Counted from the first letter of the stretch, positions 1-6,853 are shown. The stretch: DNA of 54,728 nt from Chloroflexota bacterium (GCA_028874175.1 JAPPLN010000049.1:1-54728), one strand, 5' to 3'. Numbers and translations: made by a program. Notes: generated by a model from the sequence alone, not told the origin.

Positions 1-2
1 CG

Positions 3-647
3 CACGGGACGTCGTTGGCCATCATCGTACCGACGGCGTTCGCGGCCACTCTTCGTTACGCCACCTCGAACCCGATCGACTGGTCGGTGGCGCTGGCGCT
101 GGCGGCTACTTCCGTCGTGTTCGCGGCGGTGGGGGCGCGGCTGACGGCCTACATCAACGAGAAGCTGCTGCGGCGGCTGTTCGCGCTGGTGCTGCTGGCG
201 GCGGCGCTGCGCATGTTCGTTTCGCTGCAGGACGTGGCCCTGATGCAGCTGGAGGGCACGGAACGCATCATCGCCGCGGTGATCACCGGCGTGGTGGCGG
301 GGCTGGTGAGCGGGACGATGGGCGTGGGCGGCGGGATCGTGATGGTGCCGGCGATGGTGATTTTCATGGGGATCGACCAGGTGATCGCGCAAGGCATCAG
401 CCTGGCGGTGATTATCCCGACGGCGCTGTCAGGCGCCACGCAGCACTACCGGCTGGGTCACGTGGACGTGCGGCGGGCGCTGACGATAGGGATCGGCGGC
501 CTGATCGGCGGCTTCGGCGGCGCACAGGTGGCGCAGTGGCTGCCGCGGGTGGTGCTGCGGGCGCTGTTTGCGGTGTTCCTGCTGTATTCCGCGCAGCGGA
601 TGCTGGGAGTGCAGACGTGGGTGACTGGGCGGTTGCGGCGGGAGTAG
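3..647 (+). CDS. TauE/SafE (TSUP) family permease, 5' end missing
   Basis: This is the C-terminal part of an inner-membrane permease of the sulfite exporter TauE/SafE family, which moves sulfite or other organosulfur anions. The frame is open to the window edge, so the gene starts upstream; the TTG at 15 falls inside a conserved G-T-S-L stretch and is not a plausible start. Two half-repeats are visible. The first half is cut off and keeps GTSLAIIVPT. The second contains G-x-G-G-G (MGVGGGIVMVPA, about residues 100-112 of the visible part) followed by QGISLAVIIPTALSG. At least five hydrophobic segments remain. It ends with an Arg-rich tail. The substrate cannot be told from the sequence. No neighbouring gene suggests a sulfur pathway, and the downstream 780 bp carry only repeats. 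Confidence 0.85.
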   Translation, partial: HGTSLAIIVPTAFAATLRYATSNPIDWSVALALAATSVVFAAVGARLTAYINEKLLRRLFALVLLAAALRMFVSLQDVALMQLEGTERIIAAVITGVVAGLVSGTMGVGGGIVMVPAMVIFMGIDQVIAQGISLAVIIPTALSGATQHYRLGHVDVRRALTIGIGGLIGGFGGAQVAQWLPRVVLRALFAVFLLYSAQRMLGVQTWVTGRLRRE

Positions 648-700
648 CGCTTCGAGCGGAAGATCCCAGTCTTCGAGGGAGTGGTTCGCGGGACAAGACA

Positions 701-795
701 TTTGGGTTGGGGTGGGGTTGGTTGCGCGGAAGACCCCTCACCGAATTCCGGCGAAGACGCCGGAGTCTGCCTCTCCCCTTGGAGAGGGTGAAGAG
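701..795 (+). repeat. Two-hairpin dispersed repeat, copy 1
   Basis: The copy reads GGTTGCGCGGAAGACCCCTC, then ACCGAAT, a perfect 7-bp stem TCCGGCG/CGCCGGA closed by the loop AAGA, then a second stem CCTCTCC/GGAGAGG with loop CCTT and the tail GTGAAG. Related copies lie at 875-968, 1071-1155 and 15586-15663, with a left-end fragment at 5233-5256. The stem sequence varies between copies while pairing is kept. Confidence 0.8.
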
Positions 796-825
796 GGGCG
801 AGTCCGGCTTGGGTGCTGGCGAGGG

Positions 826-875
826 TGGTTCGACACGGGCCGCCGACGGACTCTGGCCCGGCTCACCACGAACGG
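826..875 (+). repeat. GGTTCGACA...CACCACGAACGG dispersed repeat, copy 1
   Basis: The outer arms TGGTTCGACAC and GGCTCACCACGAACGG flank a variable centre that can fold (GGGCC...GGCCC). The same arms occur at 4235-4284 with a different foldable centre. The bases just upstream (TTGGGTGCT...GGGTGG) are also shared, so the duplicated unit is about 70 bp. Similar GTTCGACAGGCTCACCACGA elements are common between genes in many bacteria. Confidence 0.6.
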
Positions 876-968
876 GGTGGGGCTGGTGGCTTGGTAGAGC
901 GGGGGACTCCTCACCGAATTCGGCCGAAGACGGCCGAGTCTGCCTCTCCCCTTGGAGAGGGTGAAGAA
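875..968 (+). repeat. Two-hairpin dispersed repeat, copy 2
   Basis: The first stem is TCGGCCG/CGGCCGA around the loop AAGA. Compared with copy 1, both sides of the stem have changed together, so pairing is kept. The second stem CCTCTCC/GGAGAGG and the GTGAAG tail are identical to copy 1. The left arm is more diverged (GGGGGACTCCTCACCGAAT). Confidence 0.75.
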
Positions 969-1070
969 CGGCGCGGCCTGAAATTGATTGCGTCCGTGCG
1001 TGGTTGCTGACGCGGAGACCACGACCGGAAGAAGCCACACTGCAGGAAGGATGGTGAGCGGGGCAGGGCG

Positions 1071-1155
1071 GTTGGGGTGGGGTTGGGTGCGCGGGAGACC
1101 CCTCACCGAATGCCGTGGACGGCTTCTGCCTCTCCCCTTGGAGAGGGTGAAGAGT
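1071..1155 (+). repeat. Two-hairpin dispersed repeat, copy 3
   Basis: The left arm GGTTGGGTGCGCGGGAGACC is followed by a shortened first stem GCCG/CGGC with loop TGGA, then the invariant TCTGCCTCTCCCCTTGGAGA second hairpin and GTGAAGAG. The first stem is shorter and different in sequence but still paired. Confidence 0.7.
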
Positions 1156-1427
1156 GCCGCGGCCGTGGACGTCGTAGTGCGCACGCAGTTGCTGCGGTGC
1201 GCGGAATAGGACCTCGAACGGAAGAGGGCACCCACAAGGGGCGCCCCTACGGGACTCGGCTTCTCGGCGGGAGTTCCCAGCACTGAGCGATCCACGATCC
1301 ATGCCAAGAGTCGCCGGCCGATGTTTGGTCGCTCGCGGGTACAATCTCGCAAGGGCGGACGTATTCCGAGTACTGGCCCGCGCCGCACGCTCGACCGGGT
1401 CCAGGGATCCTCGCAACGGAGGAGCCG

Positions 1428-1607
1428 ATGGCTACAGAAGCGGAACGCCTCGCCCGGTTGGAAGGGGCCTACAACCACCTCGCGACGAAGGCCGACCTCG
1501 CCAACCTCGAAACTCGCCTGACGAAGTGGTTCGCCGGACTGCTTCTGCTCGTGGTGATCAACGTGCTGGGCACGGTGACCGGGATCCTGATCGCGCTGCT
1601 CGGATAA
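1428..1607 (+). CDS. Small membrane protein with N-terminal coiled coil (59 aa)
   Basis: This short gene starts at ATG 1428, 5 bases after a good GGAGGAG ribosome binding site. Residues 1-33 are charged and helical (MATEAERLARLEGAYNHLAT, then KADLANLETRLTK), giving a short coiled coil. Residues about 34-57 form one transmembrane helix (WFAGLLLLVVINVLGTVTGI). It ends right after the helix. The layout, a short coiled coil next to a single membrane anchor, recurs in the small proteins at 1979-2338 and 2633-2833. Small proteins of this kind are often annotated as hypothetical or DUF1640-like; I cannot assign a function. It is monocistronic, and the next gene is on the other strand. Confidence 0.6.
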   Translation: MATEAERLARLEGAYNHLATKADLANLETRLTKWFAGLLLLVVINVLGTVTGILIALLG

Positions 1608-1634
1608 CCGGTACCACGGCCGACGGGGCTGGCG

Positions 1635-1934
1635 TCAGCGGGATCGGGGACCGGTGTCACCGTAGATCTCGGCCTCAATCTCCGCATGCGGGATGTAGTC
1701 AGAAGTCGTCGCGTCGGCCAGTCGCTGGGACACGATGGCCAGGTCTTCCGCGTCTTCCAGGTGTTCCGCAAGCTCGTTGTCCGTCGCGGAGACGAGGTCC
1801 GCGAGGGTGGTGGCACCCTCGGTGTCGCCGCGGAGCAGGGCCTGGGCGGCCGCGCGCAGCAAGTCCTCACGAAACTGCAGGTCGCGCCGGGCGCGGGCCT
1901 TGGCGGTTGTATCGCAATCTCGTAGGGGCGGCAT
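1635..1934 (-). CDS. Antitoxin-like small protein (99 aa)
   Basis: The N-terminal half (KARARRDLQFREDLLRAAAQ, then ALLRGDTEG) resembles the start of the HI1420/COG3636 addiction-module antidote family, where a conserved pattern R-D-x-x-F-R-x-x-L-L-R-x-A-x-x-x-L-L-x-G-D precedes the helix-turn-helix. The C-terminal half does not continue as that family does. It reads EDAEDLAIVSQRLADATTSD followed by YIPHAEIEAEIYG, which looks more like the tail of RelB/Phd antitoxins (acidic segment, I-P-x-x-E-x-E). No toxin gene is adjacent, so this is an orphan or a remnant. The start ATG at 1934 follows AAGGATCCGTGCGCC. The family link is from memory of sequence patterns and needs a profile search. Confidence 0.45.
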   Translation of the reverse strand: MPPLRDCDTTAKARARRDLQFREDLLRAAAQALLRGDTEGATTLADLVSATDNELAEHLEDAEDLAIVSQRLADATTSDYIPHAEIEAEIYGDTGPRSR

Positions 1935-1978
1935 GGCGCACGGATCCTTTTCCGCCCGTGTGAGTGTGGCGTGGTAGG

Positions 1979-2338
1979 TCAGTCGGCCGAGGTGGTGCTG
2001 CCAGGCGTTCCACGGAGGCCGTCGATAAGCCCCTGTGTGCGGCCGAGCTCGCGTTCCATTTCGGATGTACGAGTTTCAACGGCCGACAGGCGCGACTGCA
2101 CAGCCGACAGCCCAGCTTCGACTCCATGCAGGCGCGTACCGAGTGCCGCGACACCCGTTTCGACGGCCGCCATTCGCGTTTCCATCGACGACATGCGGGA
2201 CTCCAGCATGCCCATCCGCTCGCCAAGATCCCTGCGCAGACTTGCCTGCCCGGCCACGATCAGCCACGCCAAGGCCGCCCCAACACTCAGAATGCCGATC
2301 AGTAAGCCGACCAGACCGAAGATCAATTCCGGTGTCAT
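1979..2338 (-). CDS. Single-pass membrane protein with long coiled coil (119 aa)
   Basis: Residues about 4-28 form one N-terminal transmembrane helix (LIFGLVGLLIGILSVGAALA). The rest is a nearly continuous heptad-repeat coiled coil: runs such as MLESRMSSMETRMAAVETGV, LHGVEAGLSAVQSRLSAVET and RTSEMERELGRTQ place Leu/Met/Val every 3-4 residues. It ends with a short flexible Gly/Ser/Thr tail. This predicts an oligomeric, membrane-anchored rod. No enzymatic motif is present. The neighbours are two other small membrane/coiled-coil proteins and an antitoxin-like gene. The function is unknown. Confidence 0.6.
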   Translation of the reverse strand: MTPELIFGLVGLLIGILSVGAALAWLIVAGQASLRRDLGERMGMLESRMSSMETRMAAVETGVAALGTRLHGVEAGLSAVQSRLSAVETRTSEMERELGRTQGLIDGLRGTPGSTTSAD

Positions 2339-2632
2339 GGTCGTGCCTCTATCGCATCGTTGAACCAGAGTACTTCAAGAAGGGGAGAGGGTTGAAGCAG
2401 GGTAGAGGGGAGAGGGCAGAGGAGTGAGACGGAACTTCAGGGGATAGCTGGCTGCTGAGGTGTGTGGTTAGAAACGGCCTCGTTCGACAGGCTCAGGGCA
2501 GGCTCTCCGGGGGGCTATGTGCCGGCTCAGCACGGACGGGTCTAGAATCTTGGAAGGGCGGTTGTTTGGTGACTTCTGGGCTGCGCCGGGTGAACGGCGG
2601 GGTCCGGGGGCTTTCGCTGGGGAGGAACCGCC
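2339..2632. other. Spacer with repeat fragments
   Basis: No gene is seen. It contains purine-rich GGGGAGAGGG runs at about 2380-2410 that look like decayed ends of the two-hairpin repeat, and a CGTTCGACAGGCTCAGGGCA fragment at about 2483, which matches a widespread intergenic repeat type. Confidence 0.5.
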
Positions 2633-2833
2633 ATGACGGCTGAGTTGGGCGCGATTCTGGGGCTGAACGCTTTCGTAGTTCTGTCGGTTGTGGGACTTGC
2701 GTGGTGCGTGGGGCGGGTTGAAGGGCGGTTAATCGGGTTCGAGCGATCGGTTGAACGGCTCCAGACCGACATGGGACGCCGGCGGAAGGATGTAGAGGCC
2801 ATCCTGTTGCGGTTGCCGGCGAAGGCGGAGTAG
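2633..2833 (+). CDS. Small single-pass membrane protein (66 aa)
   Basis: Starts at ATG 2633 after GGGGAGGAACCGCC, a strong ribosome binding site. Residues about 7-29 form one transmembrane helix (AILGLNAFVVLSVVGLAWCV). A charged amphipathic segment follows (EGRLIGFERSVERLQTDMGR) and the protein ends Lys/Ala-rich. It is similar in design to the proteins at 1428 and 1979. No known domain is recognised. The next gene, the protease at 2884, starts 50 bases further on and may or may not be cotranscribed. Confidence 0.5.
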   Translation: MTAELGAILGLNAFVVLSVVGLAWCVGRVEGRLIGFERSVERLQTDMGRRRKDVEAILLRLPAKAE

Positions 2834-2883
2834 GGCGTCGGACTTGTGGGGTTGCTAGTCCGAGCGCACTGATAGGGCGCCAC

Positions 2884-3522
2884 ATGATTCCGCTATACGT
2901 CTTGCGAAGCGTGTTTCACATTCGATGCGGAGAATCTAGTGGAAGCGGAACGGCCTTCGCATTGAACTACAACGATTGGCAATACCTAGTTACCGCCCGA
3001 CACGTCATAGAAGCTATCAGCGGCAACACAATTCAGGTATTTCACGACGGCGTATGGAAGACCCTGGAGGTCGATGTCATAGGAAGAGGCGACGGGGAGA
3101 TCGACATTGCCGTTCTTTCGTCACCGCTGGCCATTGGCCCACGAGATACGGTTGTTCCAGCAACCTCAGCCGGCATGACAATCGGGCAGCAAGTCTATTT
3201 CCTGGGATTTCCACTGGAGATGCGGGGAGGGTCGCCATACGACTTTCCGTACCCGCTGGCGAAGTCAGGTGTACTTAGCGGAGTTGACTCCTGGCATGGC
3301 GCAAACCTGCTCTATGTAGATGGTCATGCCAATCGCGGGTTCAGTGGCGGACCCCTCATCTGCCATCAAGACCAAACAACCAACATACAAATCGCCGGGG
3401 TAATGACGAGCTTCAGAATTGATCCAGATAGCGTCAATTCAGGAATCGGAATTGCTGTCAATATACGACATGTCATTGATCTGATCGACAGCAATCCCGG
3501 GAAAGACCAGTCAGCTAATTAG
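2884..3522 (+). CDS. Trypsin-like serine protease (212 aa)
   Basis: A chymotrypsin-fold protease of the S1C type. The catalytic triad is visible: His in VTARHV (about residue 40), Asp in DGEIDIAVL (about 77) and Ser in NRGFSGGPL (about 157). There is no signal peptide, transmembrane helix or PDZ domain, so it is a short cytoplasmic or stand-alone protease domain, well below the length of DegP/HtrA proteins. Base composition and codon choice (AAT, ATA, TTC/TTT, GGA) are clearly AT-richer than the surrounding genes, which suggests recent acquisition. It ends tail to tail with the small minus-strand gene at 3515, the two stops lying in the palindrome GCTAATTAGC. A defence or regulatory protease role is possible, but nothing here proves it. 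Confidence 0.8.
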   Translation: MIPLYVLRSVFHIRCGESSGSGTAFALNYNDWQYLVTARHVIEAISGNTIQVFHDGVWKTLEVDVIGRGDGEIDIAVLSSPLAIGPRDTVVPATSAGMTIGQQVYFLGFPLEMRGGSPYDFPYPLAKSGVLSGVDSWHGANLLYVDGHANRGFSGGPLICHQDQTTNIQIAGVMTSFRIDPDSVNSGIGIAVNIRHVIDLIDSNPGKDQSAN

Positions 3523-3688
3523 CATAGACTCGTTGTGCGTCCTCGACCTTTAGAGGTTGATCCATCGGAACGCCTTTCCAGCGCTCGTCGAGTCTCCGGA
3601 TATCTTCTTTCGTCAGCATGGGAATGTCTTCGTTCTTGTCTTGGACCTGTCGAATCTGCTTCTTCTGCCTATCGCGCGACTCCTTCAT
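3515..3688 (-). CDS. Small charged protein of unknown function (57 aa)
   Basis: The start chosen is ATG 3688, preceded by GGAGAGCTTAGG. The longer reading from 3796 only re-reads the end of the upstream gene in another frame. The product is very hydrophilic (MKESRDRQKKQIRQVQDKNE, then DIPMLTKEDIRRLDERWKGV) with no recognisable domain. It sits 67 bases after the ribbon-helix-helix gene in the position a toxin would take, but it lacks PIN (VapC) or MazF motifs. It could be a remnant or an unrelated small protein. Confidence 0.35.
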   Translation of the reverse strand: MKESRDRQKKQIRQVQDKNEDIPMLTKEDIRRLDERWKGVPMDQPLKVEDAQRVYAN

Positions 3689-3755
3689 CCTAAGCTCTCC
3701 GTCTGGTATGTGGCTGGTCGAAGTCGAACACAATTGTACCAATCGAAGTCGACTC

Positions 3756-4013
3756 TCAAGTATTGGAGGAATTGACCTCGGCTCGACACTCTTCAACCAG
3801 TCCGGCCACGTCCTTGGGGGCGATGCATTTGGCTCTGGCCCTGTTCTCGCCGTATTGGAGGAGCTGGCGCCACTCGCACTCCTGGATGTAGCGGAGCACG
3901 GCCTCGCGGAGGAACTCGCTCCTGGAGCGTCGTTGTTGCTTCATGACTTCGTCGACTCGGTCCGCCAGTTCGGGCGGTAGGGAGAAGGTGATGGTGCGGG
4001 TGGTTCGGGGCAT
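3756..4013 (-). CDS. Ribbon-helix-helix antitoxin-like DNA-binding protein
   Basis: A typical CopG/Arc ribbon-helix-helix domain occupies residues 1-45. A short strand (TRTITFSLPPELADRVDEVM) is followed by helix A, the turn RSRSEFLREAVLRYI and helix B. The C-terminal extension (CIAPKDVAGLVEECRAEV) resembles the toxin-binding tail of VapB/MazE-type antitoxins, which normally sit directly upstream of a PIN or MazF toxin gene. Here no toxin follows, only the 57-aa gene at 3515. It would bind its own promoter as a dimer. Orphan status may mean the toxin was lost. Confidence 0.7.
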   Translation of the reverse strand: MPRTTRTITFSLPPELADRVDEVMKQQRRSRSEFLREAVLRYIQECEWRQLLQYGENRARAKCIAPKDVAGLVEECRAEVNSSNT

Positions 4014-4234
4014 GGTGGTTTGTTGTTACTGGGTCTTACGCAGATTGTGGGGCATGGGCTGGGTGCCTTCAAGTGCTATCCGCACCTTTGCTGTGGGCTC
4101 CAGCGTCACCGGGGCGTGGACGGAAGGGATGAGGGAAGAGCTGTGAGAGGGCATGAGGGAAGGGATGGATCGCGGCTGAAGACGCCGGGATGACGGAGGG
4201 GACCGCCGGGGTGAGTTGGGTGCTAGGGGAGGTG

Positions 4235-4284
4235 TGGTTCGACACGACTCTCCGAAAGACTTCGGGTCGGCTCACCACGAACGG
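4235..4284 (+). repeat. GGTTCGACA...CACCACGAACGG dispersed repeat, copy 2
   Basis: The arms TGGTTCGACAC and GGCTCACCACGAACGG match the copy at 826-875. The centre differs in sequence (CGACTC...GGGTCG) but can still form a stem. The right arm overlaps the last codons of the hydrolase gene that ends at 4272, so the repeat supplies that protein's C-terminus. Confidence 0.6.
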
Positions 4285-5099
4285 TTGGTGGCCGGCGGCT
4301 TGATGTTGACGACTACGAGAGATTCCTCGTTGCCAGCGTTGGCTGCCAGCAGCTGGCCGCCGGGGGCGAAGGCGGCGGAGCGGCCGGTGACGCGGTGGGG
4401 CCAGTGGGGGCGTTCGTGGAAGGCGGCGCGGGGGTCCTTGGCGTCGAAGTAGAGGGCGAAGACTCCCAAGCGTTCGGCCAGGTTCTCAGCGCGGCGCTTG
4501 AGGGTGTCGCGGCGGTTGAAGTCGAGGATCTGGTCCCATGACTGGCCGGCGTTCTGGAAGTCCTTGATGCAGTCGAAGTGGGGCTGGAGGATGACGCGGG
4601 CGCCGAGGCCGACCAGGGTGTCGTGGATGGCGGGGGATTCGTTGTCGGCGCAGATGGTGACGCCGATGGAGATCTGGCCTAGGCGAAACGGGGCCATGTC
4701 GTCGCCGCCGCCGCGGTAGAAGTCCATCTCACTGGTGGTGGGTTGGAGCTTGCGCTGGACGTGGCGGACGCCGTCGGCATCGACGATGACGTAGGTGTTG
4801 AAGGGCTTGGGGGCGAGGCCGCGTTCGGCGATGCCGGCGCCGATGGCAAGGCCGTGGGTTGCGGCAATCTGGATGAGGCGGCGGGTGGAGGGGCCGGGGA
4901 TGGGCTCGGACTGGCGTTCGAGGTCGGCGGGGTCGGCGTCGGCGTCGTAGGTGACCCAGGGGCCGTGGACGGAGAACTCGGGGAAGAGGACGAGGTCGCA
5001 GCGTTTCGCGGCGGCTTGCTGGGTGAAGGCTTCGATCTTTTGGAGGTTGGCGTCGATCTGGCCGCGCAGGGAGCAGAGGGTGACGAGGCCGATGCGCAT
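4272..5099 (-). CDS. Carbon-nitrogen hydrolase (nitrilase superfamily)
   Basis: A cytoplasmic amidase or nitrilase-like enzyme of 275 residues, the usual size for the family. The Glu-Lys-Cys catalytic triad is complete: Glu in LFPEFSVHG (about residue 41), Lys in QRKLQPT (about 116) and Cys in GVTICADNE (about 151). A second conserved Glu lies just after the Cys. The family hydrolyses amide or nitrile bonds with an acyl-cysteine intermediate; the substrate here is unknown. The C-terminus (NIKPPATNRSW) is partly encoded by a dispersed repeat, so it was probably shifted by that insertion. It is monocistronic, and the following 276 bp are gene-free. Confidence 0.85.
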   Translation of the reverse strand: MRIGLVTLCSLRGQIDANLQKIEAFTQQAAAKRCDLVLFPEFSVHGPWVTYDADADPADLERQSEPIPGPSTRRLIQIAATHGLAIGAGIAERGLAPKPFNTYVIVDADGVRHVQRKLQPTTSEMDFYRGGGDDMAPFRLGQISIGVTICADNESPAIHDTLVGLGARVILQPHFDCIKDFQNAGQSWDQILDFNRRDTLKRRAENLAERLGVFALYFDAKDPRAAFHERPHWPHRVTGRSAAFAPGGQLLAANAGNEESLVVVNIKPPATNRSW

Positions 5100-5232
5100 T
5101 GGGTGTTAGTTGAAGGGTCTCGGGCAGGCGGCAGGTTAATGGATGGCGGGAGCGGCGTTCGCTCTGTCGTGAGTCATTTTGAGGTGTGAGTAGCGAGGAG
5201 ATCTCCGAGAGAGGCGTTGGGTAGCTCGAGTG

Positions 5233-5256
5233 TGGTTGCGCGGAAGACCCCTCACC
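5233..5256 (+). repeat. Left-end fragment of the two-hairpin repeat
   Basis: TGGTTGCGCGGAAGACCCCT followed by CACC matches the left arm of the copies at 701 and 15586, but the first hairpin is absent. GAGTAGTGAGGGGAGAGTAG follows instead. It lies in the gene-free stretch 5100-5375. Confidence 0.55.
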
Positions 5257-5375
5257 CAAAAGCGAGTAGTGAGGGGAGAGTAGAGAGAAGTGAGAGAAGA
5301 CCGAAAGCAGCAAGAGTGGGTCACTCGACGGCTGAACCGAGTAGGCTCCTACGGCTTTCGAGGGCGGGTGAGGCG

Positions 5376-5924
5376 ATGGGCTTGGAACGGGCGGACGGGA
5401 CGTTCCGGATCAATGTGGACGTTCCGATTACCGTGCGGACGGCGCGGGTGGATGAGATGCGGCGGCTGAGTGAGCTGTGGGGGGTGTCGGGCAGGGCCTC
5501 GCGGCTGCGGCTGCTGCGGCGCTACTTCCGGGAGCAGGCGGACGGGGTGCAGCGGGGGCTGGTGGCGGATTTCAACGGGAATCCGATCGGGCAGCTGTGG
5601 GTGCGGCTGCGGCATATCGACCCGGCGATCGAGGCCGGCCTGCCGCTGGTATACGTGCATACGCTGGTGGTGATGCCGGAGTTTCGCCGGCTGGGCGTGG
5701 CGGAGGGACTGGTGCGAAGCGCGTCGGCGCTGGCTACCAGGCGCGGGTGTACGCACGTTTCGATTGGCGTGGACCGGCCGAATGAGGCGGCGCGGCGGCT
5801 GTATGCGAAGTGGGGATTCGAGCGGTACTACGAGAGTTTTGACCTAAGGGGCGACCTGGTGTTCATGCGGCGGGAGGTTTTTGAGGCGCCAGCGGAGATG
5901 CGACTGGTCACAAGCCAAGGGTAG
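5376..5924 (+). CDS. GNAT family N-acetyltransferase
   Basis: The gene encodes a single GNAT domain of 182 residues. The acetyl-CoA-binding motif A is seen as VVMPEFRRLGVAEGLVRSAS (R-R-x-G-V-A), followed by motif B GVDRPNEAARRLYAKWGFER. The start ATG 5376 is chosen because the frame upstream reads repeat sequence and has no conserved residues. These enzymes transfer acetyl from acetyl-CoA to an amine; the acceptor is not predictable. The unusual N-terminus (FRINVDVPITVRTARVDEMR) places the first strand at about residue 15. It is monocistronic, with 141 bp to the next gene. Confidence 0.8.
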   Translation: MGLERADGTFRINVDVPITVRTARVDEMRRLSELWGVSGRASRLRLLRRYFREQADGVQRGLVADFNGNPIGQLWVRLRHIDPAIEAGLPLVYVHTLVVMPEFRRLGVAEGLVRSASALATRRGCTHVSIGVDRPNEAARRLYAKWGFERYYESFDLRGDLVFMRREVFEAPAEMRLVTSQG

Positions 5925-6065
5925 CTGGCGGCCTACGCTAGGCTGACCTGTGGCGGCGCGCGGCGCCGGGTGGACGTCACATGGCGCCGGCGACGGGCAG
6001 ATGAGGCTGAGGTCGATCGCTTCCACCAGTCTCGACGATTGTGGTGATGGAGACGGAGTGACCGC

Positions 6066-6356
6066 ATGACCCGAGCAGAGGTGCTGGACGCGCTGCGCGC
6101 CCACCGGCCGACGCTGGCAGAGCGGTTTGGCGTGGTGGAGCTTGCCTTGTTCGGCTCGTTCGCGCGGGATCAGGCGACGGACGGAAGCGATGTGGACATT
6201 CTGGTGCGGTTCGACGCTGCCCCGAACTGGCGAACTTACTTCGGCGCCCAGTTTTTCCTGGAAGACTTGCTACAGCGACCTGTGGAAATGGTGACCCGGG
6301 AAGAGGTGCGGGCGGAGATGCGCGCGCAGGTGGAACAGGAAGCCCTGGATGTCTGA
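6066..6356 (+). CDS. mntA: MntA-type nucleotidyltransferase antitoxin
   Basis: A minimal nucleotidyltransferase of 96 residues. It carries the exact family motif G-S-x10-D-x-D (GSFARDQATDGSDVDILV, about residues 35-52) that binds Mg-ATP. In type VII toxin-antitoxin pairs MntA inactivates its partner HepT by adding AMP to a tyrosine next to the HEPN active site. The downstream gene is that partner: its ATG at 6349 overlaps this gene by 8 bp, so the two are translationally coupled. A helical C-terminal tail (EEVRAEMRAQVEQEALDV) completes the fold. The assignment is strong from motif plus context. Confidence 0.9.
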   Translation: MTRAEVLDALRAHRPTLAERFGVVELALFGSFARDQATDGSDVDILVRFDAAPNWRTYFGAQFFLEDLLQRPVEMVTREEVRAEMRAQVEQEALDV

Positions 6357-6720
6357 GACCCGCGACGACGGTCGCGGCTGGGATCTCTACGTTCGGGACA
6401 TGATCGAGTTCGCCGAGAAAGTTCTTTCGTATACCGATGGACTGGATCGGAAGGCCTTCGTCGCCGACGGTCTCACCTACGACGCCACGTTGCGCAACAT
6501 CCAACTGATCGGTGAGGCGGCAACAAACATCCCGGCCGAGGTTCGCGAGTCGTATCCCGAGATTCCCTGGCGCGCAGTCGTAGGGGTTCGAAACCGCCTC
6601 GCGCACTCGTACTTGCACATCAGCGACGTCATTGTCTGGTCGATCATTCAAGATGCGATCCCCAGCATGCTGCCGCAATTGCACGCGATATTGGAAGACT
6701 CGCGTAGGGAGAGCCCCTGA
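6349..6720 (+). CDS. hepT: HepT-like HEPN ribonuclease toxin (DUF86)
   Basis: An all-helical HEPN-domain protein of 123 residues. It carries the R-x4-H-x-Y motif (RNRLAHSY, about residues 83-90): Arg and His form the RNase centre, and the Tyr is the residue AMPylated by MntA in characterised systems. DUF86 features are also present (TYDATLRNIQLIGEAATNIP). It overlaps mntA by 8 bp, the order found in type VII pairs. Role: growth arrest by RNA cleavage when not neutralised, possibly in phage defence. All key residues are intact, so the pair is likely functional. Confidence 0.9.
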   Translation: MSETRDDGRGWDLYVRDMIEFAEKVLSYTDGLDRKAFVADGLTYDATLRNIQLIGEAATNIPAEVRESYPEIPWRAVVGVRNRLAHSYLHISDVIVWSIIQDAIPSMLPQLHAILEDSRRESP

Positions 6721-6853
6721 CCATGCGGTTGGGTATTCGGGGCGCCAGTCGCGCCCGGGGCCGGTGATACCATGCGGCGCGTCCGCGTGGGCGCCCTGAG
6801 CGCCGCGCGGTTGCGCGCGTTTTGCAGGTGTGAGCCCGTTGGCGGGGGTCCTG

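Larger units (their letters stand above)
648..1427. other. 780-bp gene-free spacer filled with dispersed repeats
   Basis: I see no convincing gene here. The open frames on both strands are low-complexity Pro/Arg/Ser-rich readings of repeats. The spacer holds three copies of a two-hairpin repeat (listed separately), one copy of a GGTTCGACA...CACCACGAACGG repeat, and at about 1225-1253 a further palindromic element (GGGCACCCACAAGGGGCGCCC) of a kind common between genes in many genomes. The last 100 bases presumably carry the promoter of the small gene at 1428. Confidence 0.7.

Noticed and set aside
701-1155. CRISPR-like array
   Set aside because: Repeat copies are unevenly spaced, variable in sequence and structured as hairpins; no cas genes are present.
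412-1478. Long minus-strand frames (334 aa and 246 aa) over the spacer after the permease gene
   Set aside because: They are Pro/Arg/Ser-rich readings of the dispersed repeats, cross hairpins and have no domain-like pattern.
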